The notes under the pieces are model-generated. The model was not told the origin of the DNA. It saw only the letters and a list, made by a program, of their open reading frames with translations, and made no database searches. A DNA stretch of 64,000 nt from assembly GCF_963678635.1 (NCBI RefSeq), contig NC_087067.1, forward strand, positions 35,791,966 through 35,855,965. Direction: 5' to 3'. The position numbers and the translations under genes are program-made. Positions 56,245-64,000 of the stretch are shown here, in pieces (position 1 is the stretch's first letter; each line of letters opens with the position of its first letter). This DNA is from Symsagittifera roscoffensis. Lineage: Eukaryota > Xenacoelomorpha > Acoela > Convolutidae.

Positions 56245-56963
56245 CAGTGCTGATTCAAATTATCCGGACAAAACTTGAATTTTCAAACGCGTTTTTCTCA
56301 ATTTGGGTTAAGATTAGACAAAAAAGAAGAGAACAAAAGTTGCTCAGAATTCCATCAGAATTAATATGGTGCGGTTTTTTCTCCGAAATTCTCAACCAAA
56401 ATTTTACTCCAAGATTGGGTCGTTTTGGCTTTTTTCAATGAATCAAGTATTACGATGAAACTACTTTGTTCATTGATGAAAAATATTTACCACAAGAAGG
56501 CTCTTATACAGCCCAACAAAGTTCTAGAAGGGTTAAATCTCCAAAAATTTGAGTTAATTGTTTAAAAATTGTTTTTAAGCAAAAATTTTAGGTTTTATAT
56601 AGTAAAAATCACGTTTGCTGATTATGAAGCAAAAATATTTTTTCACAGGTTTTTGGAGATTCAACCCTTCAAGAATTTTGTTGGGCTATGTAAGAGGCTT
56701 CTTGTGATATATATTTCACATCGATTAATATAGTAGTTTCAGCGTTAAACTTGATTAATCGAAAGAAGCCAAAATGACCCGTTTTTGGGCCAAAATTTTG
56801 GCTGGGAATTTCTGAGAAAAAATTGCGCAATATTATTTCAGATGAAATTCTAAGCAGCTTTTGTTCTCTTCACTTTTTGTCTTATCGTAACATAAATTGA
56901 GGAAAAACGTGTTTGAAATTTCAAGCTTTGTTCATTTCGTCCATATGATTTAAATCAGCGCTG
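56245..56963. mobile_element. Foldback Tc1/mariner-like non-autonomous element
   Basis: Two long arms are inverted copies: about 56245-56560 against about 56640-56963. The ends are CAGTGCTGATTCAAAT and, from the right, CAGCGCTGATTTAAAT. Both ends are flanked by TA (56243-56244 and 56964-56965), the target duplication of Tc1/mariner transposons. Arms match at roughly four fifths of positions by eye, around an AT-rich centre. There is no transposase. As RNA within the Onecut pre-mRNA it would form a hairpin of about 300 base pairs. Confidence 0.85.
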
Positions 56964-57519
56964 TATAACTTCACCTTGTTGCAGTTTTTTCTACCTAATT
57001 CGGTCACTCTTTGTTAAAAAACATTCGGTCATCTAAAAAAAAAGGAGTTAGAACATCAAAAAAATTTCGACTTTTTTTTTTCAAACTACTTTGGATGTTT
57101 TGGTAATTTTTTTCTTCTTAAATTTTTATGGTAGTAACTTCTGTGCTAAATGTTATCAATTGATACCGTAAGACGTTTTGTTGTAGTGCCTGAGTTTGCA
57201 TGGATATACCACCCGAATTTTATAATTATTCCTATATTGTGGTCGGATCAAAGAGTGTGGTACTAATTAATATATGCAACACGGCCAAAACAAAACAACG
57301 AACGCTGCAAATTCATTTAATGTACAAGTAGTATCAATCTTAAAAGATGAAATCTTAGTTTGCTCATAAGATGTAGATGATACTTCGAAACGCATGTAAA
57401 ACACACACGATAAGTTCCCGCAAACAATTTTACGTTCAAAAACGTAGTTATGTTTGTATTGTGTTCAATTATAATATTAAAATATTATCTATTTATTAAT
57501 ATTTGAATTATTGGTCCGG

Positions 57520-58020
57520 GTGTTTTAGTTTTATTTGCTTTTGTTTTCCACGCAAAATTAGGTACACGGAAGAGTCATCGGAATGGGTCGAGCAATATAC
57601 CAAATTGAAATTCTTTCAGTCGAGATTCGAACACTAGAAAATTTTTAAAGGTTTCTTTTTTTCGCAGTATTGAGAAAAACTGGTTACAAATTTTTGATTT
57701 TATTTCAATTTAGAGCAAATAAAGTGAGTGATCAGGCTGGGAATCAAAATCTTCAATAAAAATCAAAAAATTTTCAGCAAGAAAATTTGAAGTAAAAACT
57801 TTTTTTGATTTTGTAGTCATTGTTCTACAAAAACTCTGGTCCAATTTTCCTGTATTTTTAAGACTTCTGTGTATGCCTAAACTCTAATTTTATGTCAGAT
57901 CTTTTAATCACACTAAGCCGAAAAAATTACACTAATAAAAAACTTTACTTTTGGTTTTTTAAAGACTGGTCGGAACATCGTGCTACTTGCACAGTGACAG
58001 GCTATCCTTATTTTTATTTA
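57520..58020 (+). repeat. Dispersed repeat family S, copy in Onecut intron 3
   Basis: Ordered phrases shared with 31600-32180, including TTTTCCACGCAAAATTAGG, GAGCAATATACC, CTTTCAGTCGAGATTCGAAC, and terminal GGTCGGAACATCGTGCTACT..ACAG..CTATCCTTAT. The repeat ends about 20 bases before exon 4. Confidence 0.6.
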
Positions 58021-58033
58021 ATTTTTTGTACAG

Positions 58034-58235
58034 GTGTGGCGATAGGTGGAAAATGGATGACAACTGTGGGAGTAAAGGGGGATCAGGGGTCAGACAGTCC
58101 CTGACATCAGGAGTAGTCCAAGTTCCCCCGTCCCTACAACACCACACTCACACTCCCACCGCCATCAACATCACCACCGCCAATAACCTCAACGTCATCA
58201 CAGGACTCAACTGTCCAACCATTCCCACCTTATGA
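58034..58235 (+). CDS. onecut: Onecut transcription factor, exon 4 (3' end)
   Basis: The exon starts after TTGTACAG. The first base completes the split Arg codon, giving ...NARRR then CGDRWKMDD, which matches the NARRRxxDRWxDD end of Onecut homeodomains, so the junction is well supported. The remaining 50 or so residues are Gly-, Ser-, Thr- and His-rich (HHTHTPTAIN) and end with TGA at 58233-58235. Total predicted protein 456 aa. The other open frame across this region starts in the intron and is a shadow. Confidence 0.92.
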
Positions 58236-58603
58236 TTTTGATGAAAAACCAAGTGGGAACACTGTTTATGACAACAAAACTGATTCAGTTAAATTATCAA
58301 AACTCTAATTGGAACACAATTACCCAAGTTGACACATTCCCTATTTAAATGTCGTTTAACAGTTCCTTGCTCAGTTAAAAAAGAATTTCAATTATTAAAA
58401 AAAGAATTTTGGAGTTGAAGCTTGAATGCGTCAACTGATGTACATTCCACTTGAAAAAAAAACCAATCGGCTTGAAGAGTCTGCTATACTTTTTAAATTC
58501 TACGAATTGCTGGCGCTATACTTATCTAACATATGTACATATTGACAGAGATGTTTTACAAATCAGTATTTACAGTTTCTATCGACAGTTGGTTTCAATA
58601 TAT
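58236..58603. other. Convergent 3' ends of Onecut and the ankyrin/HSP70-lid gene
   Basis: Only 368 bases lie between the two stop codons, so the 3' untranslated regions must be short or overlap. ATTAAA occurs on the plus strand near 58393. On the minus strand AATAAA overlaps the stop codon of the opposing gene (about 58600-58607). Whether either is used cannot be told. Confidence 0.5.
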
Positions 58604-58841
58604 TTATTTTCGTTGTACTTTATCGGCAGGTGGTTCATTCAATTTGTGCACGACGTGTTCTAAGAAGTTTTCAATTTCGCGCCTTTTTTCTCGGATCTCC
58701 TCACTCGTGACGTCATGAGCACTCTCGGCCCAGTCTATCTTCTCCTGACACACAGCCAGAGTCTGGTTCTTGTCGTCTTTGGTGAGTCGACCCAGAATAC
58801 GGTCGGGCTCCATCACAGTGTCACGCATGTCTTTCAGAAAC
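58604..58841 (-). CDS. Ankyrin / HSP70-lid-like protein, last exon
   Basis: Joined upstream to 60462-60651. The acceptor CTGCTTAG| before 58841 and the split Arg codon (AG|G) keep the frame. It encodes about 79 residues: FLKDMRDTVMEPDRILGRLT, then KDDKNQTLAVCQEKIDWAES, EIREKRREIENFLEHVVHKL. The spacing of the charged helices and C..W resembles the helical lid of HSP70 C-termini (KxxxxxxCxxxxxWL...EhxxkxxElE). Together with an upstream ankyrin repeat this recalls ANKRD45, a ciliary/testis ankyrin protein with an HSP70-like tail, but I cannot confirm orthology. Stop TAA at 58604-58606. Confidence 0.75.
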
Positions 58842-60461
58842 CTAAGCAGAATCTTTTAGCTCATCGCAAAATACTGACAGGATTCATGAAACACTCAAAA
58901 AATAAACCGTAATAATCAAAAAGAGCTGCAGTCAAATTTCAAGTCTTTATCGAGGAGACGTAATTAAATGTCTCCACTAAGCTCGGAAACAGTTAGAAAT
59001 TAAAAGAGGCAAAAAAAACTGAGGGAGACCAATAAAAACACGAAAAGGTATACAAATAATACAGATACAATAATATTGTGGTTACTGCCAATCGCAGAGG
59101 AGCTATCACTAGGCATTAACAGTCCCGTCGAGAATAGTTCATTTTTATATCTCCCCACAATCCACTGTTATTTTGTTGAGCGAAGCTCTTTTTTTGCAAC
59201 TAGAACTTTCACGTGGTACCACTAATGCAGCCGAAATCGGTCAGGCTGTGGTAGACCTGAAGCTAGAGGTCAGGTGAGAGCTCGTCCTCACCCACTATCA
59301 TTGCCATGACATAGGATCGAATACACGATCTGACGATTGCAAAGTGAACGCTTTACCACTATGCTAATCCAAATCAGCATCTATCTGCTCGCATTTATCT
59401 GTGTAACTTTTTGACCACAGAAGACTGTAGATAACACATTGCAACCAGATTTAAAGCGAAAAATCAAAACTTTCACATGCTTGAGCACCAATAATTTCAA
59501 AACAACTATATTGCAAAAGTTATACCAAAATTAAAATATAATCTTAGCCAGCCAAATCGACTCAAACCGAAAAATAATCTGATTTGTCTAATTTTTGCAT
59601 AAGTTTTTTGAACTATGGAAGAGCTTCCTGAAGTTAGGTAAAGTTTAATGATTGAATGTTTTTATACCACTTTTCCCATTTAAAGCATATCAGATCAAAT
59701 GGTTATTTTTTATTCCACGGAGAACTGCAAAAATCTTTATTAGCAAAACTCTAAGTCAAGGGCCATTTTTTGCGCTTTCCACTTGATACGCGATTAAAAT
59801 TCATACTCGCAAAACAGAAAAACGAGCGTCAAGAAAATTCACACAAATTCAAAAAAAAATTTGCTTCGTTTATTATTAACACTTAAAACATCAAACAGAC
59901 TATTAGAAAAGAATGAACGCATAAACATATCCAACAGACAATACTGTTGAATTTCAAGAACATTTATGTTTGGATTTTTTCCTGAAACTAGTCCAGCGGC
60001 AAAATGGGCAAGGTATATATTCTACCCATTTATATTCCAATGCGAATTCTGAAAACTAAAGTCCATTTCAGAAACCACTCATTCACGTTTTTAGCGGTAT
60101 TTTCATTTCTGTCATTGCATAGCGTTAGATGCCTTCTATTTTGCAAATGAATTTGAATTGAGCTTGAAACCGCGAGTCAAACCGCGAAAAAAACTGAACA
60201 ACAAAAACGAAAAAAATCATCCGTAAAAACGTGTCAAATTTTTGCAATCACATTAAATCATTTGTTCAATTAATATTAGGCATGGCTATAATCATTCCTT
60301 TCTTGAGATTATTAAAAACTGAAAAGACAAAACAAAAATCCTAAAAAGCTGTCCCAAAATTGTATATAAAAGAAAAAAGATCAAAAAACCGTGCTGCGCA
60401 GAGTCCTTGTTTTTTTAACTTCTGGGATGTAGAGGGAAGAAATCACAGAAATCTACAGCAC
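58842..60461 (-). other. Intron of the ankyrin / HSP70-lid gene
   Basis: A 1.62-kb GT-AG intron on the minus strand, phase 2. The donor is ATCAG|GTGCTG at 60461, the acceptor GCTTAG| at 58842. It contains a SINE at 59189-59372 in the same orientation as the gene. Otherwise AT-rich with nothing recognised. Confidence 0.7.
59189..59372 (-). repeat. tRNA-derived SINE
   Basis: Minus strand: GGATTAGCATAGTGGTAAAG contains an A-box-like TAGCATAGTGGT (59355-59366). About 31 bases on, GTATTCGATCC is a B-box (59314-59324). Between them CACTTTGCAATCG sits where an anticodon arm would be, reminiscent of tRNA-Ala(UGC), though stems are not maintained. A unique body (GAGGACGAGCTCTCACC..., CGATTTCGGCTGCATTAGTG) and a short A7 run (59189-59195) follow. 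Pol III-type promoter, mobilised by a LINE in trans. Confidence 0.75.
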
Positions 60462-60651
60462 CTGATGAGATCCTGTTTGACTTCGGCCCACTCCAAGTAC
60501 CACTTGCATTCGTTGTTCTTGTACCTCTCCGCGATGTCCTTCGGGCGCTCCTTGTGCACTGTGACCGCATTGATGTTGGCATCATTCTGCACCAGATACC
60601 TCACACAGGACAGCCTGTTCCATGCTGCCGCCCGGTGCAGGGGAGTATAGC
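60462..60651 (-). CDS. Ankyrin / HSP70-lid-like protein, penultimate exon
   Basis: The minus strand reads GYTPLHRAAAWNRLSCVRYL, then VQNDANINAVTVHKERPKDI and AERYKNNECKWYLEWAEVKQ, up to DLIR. The first 33 residues are a canonical ankyrin repeat (G-TPLHxAA...cVxxLvxxxAxiN). The exon starts after GGTTTAG| at 60651 with a phase-1 split Gly codon, so at least one more exon, probably another ankyrin repeat, lies upstream. I did not find it up to the window end. GC content is clearly higher than the neighbourhood. The plus-strand frame across this exon is a shadow. Confidence 0.8.
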
Positions 60652-62042
60652 CTAAACCATACCATGTATAGTTAATGCTAAATTATTGGCAATATCCCTT
60701 TCGCTCAACAAATTTGAACGAAGTTAGTTAACCTGAAACTGCTCATTTTGATGTCTGAAATCAAATCTTTACTCATTTGAGCACGATCCGACTATATAAA
60801 AAATCTCAGTAACCTATTACAACCGATAATGATGCTCAAGGAAGCCAATATTGTCAACAATTTGGCTTTAACTATAGAAGGAGAATTGCTATATAAAATT
60901 GGGACAGACAAAATTACTTCAAAATAGCAATTGACCCTATTTTGGAAAAATTTAGCATGCAAAAGCTATTTTTTCGGATACAATTCGGATGCCTCAAGGT
61001 CATTTGAAACATCGAAGTTGCATGCTAAACTCAAAGGTTCGAATTACCGACTACCAAAATACTATTAGGCAAACAATTTGTCCGAAACTTCATTGAAGCA
61101 TTCAAGTCAAACCTTCTCTATGAAAACTGCATAAAACACACAATTCTGAACTTACAAATGATTTTTACCACGCTACAAAACACGTATCGCAAAAGACTTT
61201 TTTCTTCTAAGTATGCAAAAAAGGTGACTAAGTAAAACATCTGCCGAAACCACTTAATCGGAAGCAAAAACAAATAATAAAAAATTACCAACAAAGCCGA
61301 CAAAACAACGAACAGACACACGAAAAGCGACCCCATTACCTCTAGATTAAACGAGAAGGATCCGGGCTGTTGTTTAGCTACAATGATTAGGTTCAAGGTT
61401 GTTTAAGTTCAATTTCTTACAAATTTGTCCGAAAAGATGTTTACGGGAATATTCTATAACATGATTACAGTTCACATGCTCCAACTGAAGTAAAACAAGA
61501 AAAAACCTCACGTTGGTAATTTAACTTTTTGGTGCTGCATGTTACAAGTTCGTAACTTGCATTCACAAACGACCTTCGGGAATATATGTACACAATCAAA
61601 ACAAAAAACTTTGCTCTGCTATAAAGTTTTTGAGAAACTTCTGTTTGATGAAACATATGGACTTCTCAAAGAAAAATACATGAGAATCGATATGGCTATA
61701 GTAGGCATCGGCAGTGGTGAAGTAACTTCCCTTTCTGGCTTAAATGTATGAATTCAACGATAAAAAATCAATGGAACATTTATCAGTGCAATATCTTGAT
61801 TTTACGAATGGCCTTCGCCCAAGTCCCTTATCACATCCTTGCACGAAAACTTCTAGAATTGGAGGGAATCTAGTTAAACTTATTATGTCATACCCAAATG
61901 ATTGACAACAATGTGTCAAAATTAGCAACAGTAAACAGAGATCGAGAGTTGTAACCAGCGGCGTCCTAAAAAGCTCCGTATTTATATTTTTATCAATCAT
62001 CTGCCATGCAAACAGCTTCAAACAGATTACTACTGCTAGGCC
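60652..62042. other. No gene confidently seen
   Basis: Either intron of the ankyrin gene or intergenic. A minus-strand frame at 61118-61396 contains a strongly hydrophobic stretch after an internal ATG near 61338 (MGSLFVCLFVVLSALLVIFY). It could be a small membrane protein or first exon, but T-rich sequence gives such frames by chance and no splice partner was found. Confidence 0.4.
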
Positions 62043-62340
62043 CAGGGGCGGATTTAGGGGGGGGGGGGGTGGGGGGGGGAATCGGTGGACGGAGGCCCTT
62101 TCTCTAGGGATTCGACCCCCTGCCGACCCAAATGGTCCCCCCTTTTTTTACTATTTTGAGATATCCATTTTTGGTAACGGATTTTCAATTTTCCAAAAAG
62201 TGCCAAAAAAAACGCTTTTTGGCCAGTTTTTTCACATTTTGCCCGCGGCGCAGAAATGTTGGCCAGTTTTTGAAAATCCGCGCAGAAACAGTTTTTGAAA
62301 ATCCGCCCCCACCCCCCTCGAGAAAGTCGGATGAATTCAA
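62043..62340 (-). repeat. hAT-like MITE, inverted and partly truncated copy
   Basis: Starts CAGGGGCGGATTTAGG, followed by long G runs (62057-62079). It continues GGGATTCGACCCCCTGCCGA, TTGAGATATCCATTTTTGG, GCCCGCGGCGCAG and TTTTGAAAATCCGCCCCC to CCCCTCGAGAAA, the reverse complement of the order in 44508-44928. The CAG end is intact on the left. The other inverted terminus is degraded near 62340, so no target duplication can be shown. Confidence 0.75.
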
Positions 62341-64000
62341 AGCAAAAGTACTTGATCAGCGCGGTCTAAAAGTATTGAGAAATGGCTCGAAGCAAACGAA
62401 ATGACCCCTAACAATGAAAAATCAAATGTTAACATGAAACTTAGAAACTACCTTACAAAATCATTATTTGGCAGGGATTAACACAGCCAGCTCTGGGACT
62501 CCAACAATAAAATCCAGCAATTTGACATGGACTGAAAACTAGTTTCCGAGTAAAAAAGAATCTAAATGACCTGTATCAATTAAGGAGAAACTTAACATGA
62601 AGTGGTCAGTGGTCCACAAGCTTAAATGCATACACGGATACATAGTTCCCATCGTTATTTATGCGTATCAAACCTGCTGTCCAAGCAGAGCAAACTTGAG
62701 AATGCACACTTACAACCACTGGTTTCGGGATTTGAATACAAAAAAGTCTGAGAGCCCTCAGCGTTCTTCCTCTCTGCCTCTAGATTGTATTAAGCGACTT
62801 ACTATTTTTTATAGGACTTGACAACAATAAATATGACATCAAATTTATTTAGACAAAAACGTAAAAGATGAGTAAACCAAAAAATGAAACAGGGCGAGTA
62901 CAGGATATCAAAAAGAAGACTTGAAAATAAGGATTCTTCTTCAGAAGAACAAAAACGCTTTACAATTACCATATCGGAGTTCATGGAGACTAAACTACCA
63001 CTTCAACGAAACAAAACCTCACTAGTAAAAATACGAGATTTATCGAAAAATGTTTCGAGATCAGCAAATACATGGAGAATACTCTGCAGATGTGGAAGCT
63101 GCAACGCAATGAACATAGCCAACTGACAGTTGGAAAAGAGCGATGAACGCAATGAAACAGCAAAAACTTCAACTTTTGAATTTCAAAGAAAACTTAATGA
63201 TATTTTTGATGAAATTTGGAGTTTGTCTTCTACCAAAGGAAATGAAGTGAACTTAAAAATAAATGATAAGTAAAACCGAGAAAAAAATGAGTGTGATCAA
63301 ACTGTTGGACCTTTTCCTGCAAACAGTAAGTATGTTCATTACTTTGGAACAAGAGATGAAAACAATTAAATGGACTGAAATGAGTTTTGGAACCCTAGCG
63401 TTACTCGAAATTCAAAAATACTACTACTAAAACGAGGCACAAGTAAACACAGGCAACAGAAGATTGGAATAAAGAAAAAAAAATTATATATTTGTTCAAT
63501 CATTTTTATTCGGTTTCAAGGAAGTTTTTCCTGTTTCTTTGTTCTTTTTTATTATTCCATTATTCTTTTTCTTTGACCCTTTTAAGACTTCCTGAAAACA
63601 AAACACAATTAAGTCTTATACAAGTGAACATCACTTAGTTCTTTAACACTTTAAAATAACAAAACAAAGAGCATTAGAACGTATGAACTCGAAAAAAGGA
63701 TAGCTAATTACTGTTCTCAAATACCAAAAAATGTCCCGACCATAGTTTTGAAAAAATAGAAAATGTTCTTTTCAAATTAGTGCCGTTTTTTTCTGCGTGG
63801 TGACATAGTAAGATCTGAACGAAAAAAAAGATATATTAGACAATCATAGTCAAATAGGTCAATTGGGAAACCGTTTCTGTAGGAAAATGACTAGAAAAAC
63901 GGGGAAAAAAGCGTAAATGATATAAGAAATTTTCTACTTTTTTGCAGAAAAATTTTTGGAGTCCCAAAAAAGCACGAAAAATTTTCTTTACTAATAAAAA
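62341..64000. other. No gene seen
   Basis: AT-rich DNA with short frames and no recognised domain. About 63775-63850 (CAAATTAGTGCCGTTTTTTT, GACATAGTAAGATCTGAACG, GACAATCATAGTCAAAT) is a diverged relative of 49453-49565. Confidence 0.5.

Larger units (their letters stand above)
55794..58033 (+). other. Onecut intron 3 (2.24 kb)
   Basis: A phase-2 GT-AG intron that splits the homeodomain. It holds the 719-base foldback element (56245-56963) and a family S repeat (57520-58020) reaching almost to the acceptor TTTTTTGTACAG|. The open frames inside have no exon evidence. Confidence 0.85.

Noticed and set aside
59189-59372. Functional tRNA gene
   Set aside because: A- and B-box-like sequences are present but the acceptor, D and anticodon stems do not pair properly, and a non-tRNA body follows; a SINE fits better.
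60360-60650. 96-codon plus-strand frame
   Set aside because: Antisense of the ankyrin-repeat exon, which has a canonical TPLHRAA motif and matching splice sites.

Overview
The window is nuclear DNA of an animal, most likely an invertebrate. It is AT-rich, genes have GT-AG introns, and non-LTR retrotransposons, Ty3/gypsy LTR elements, hAT-like and Tc1/mariner-like non-autonomous elements and a tRNA-derived SINE fill most of the space. The clearest host gene is a Onecut (CUT plus divergent homeodomain) transcription factor, a family known only from animals. A marine invertebrate such as a tunicate is possible, but nothing here fixes the phylum.

Layout: 1-5.8 kb is a decayed LINE whose 5' half is present twice in tandem. 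5.8-8.7 kb is repeat-rich non-coding DNA (a 32-bp tandem array, one copy of a dispersed repeat, a cluster of GGATTCCGC-type motifs). 8.7-15.0 kb is a broken Ty3/gypsy element on the minus strand with both about 200-bp LTRs. 15-18 kb is a tandem segmental duplication that carries a piece of the right LTR. 18.7-21.2 kb is a two-exon minus-strand gene for a single-pass membrane protein with SEA domains and a tyrosine-containing tail. 21.2-25.8 kb has no recognisable gene. 25.8-30.2 kb is a second, 5'-truncated Ty3/gypsy element of the same broad type (minus). 32.2-40.2 kb is a rearranged third LTR element with two almost identical 795-bp repeats, a third partial copy, an env-like remnant and an integrase remnant. 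40.3-44.0 kb is a relatively young LINE on the plus strand, with its long reading frame broken by two nonsense codons in the main part. 44.5-44.9 kb is a hAT-type MITE with a perfect 8-bp target duplication. 45-53.7 kb is repeat-bearing intergenic DNA.

53.7-58.2 kb is the Onecut gene (plus, four exons, predicted 456 aa). It has a CCAAT-rich upstream region, three tandem Onecut-type motifs in intron 1, an intron that splits the homeodomain, and a 719-bp foldback Tc1/mariner-like element in intron 3. 58.6-60.7 kb holds the last two exons of a convergent minus-strand gene that joins an ankyrin repeat to an HSP70-lid-like C-terminus. Its 5' exons were not found. 60.7-64 kb is non-coding with repeat fragments.

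No operon-like or CRISPR-like system is present. The host genes look unrelated to each other in function. The points of most interest are possible Onecut autoregulation, the shared unusual architecture of the two gypsy elements (long spacer between RNase H and integrase, long tail after integrase), a perfect 26-bp-arm hairpin, and several well-delimited non-autonomous elements.
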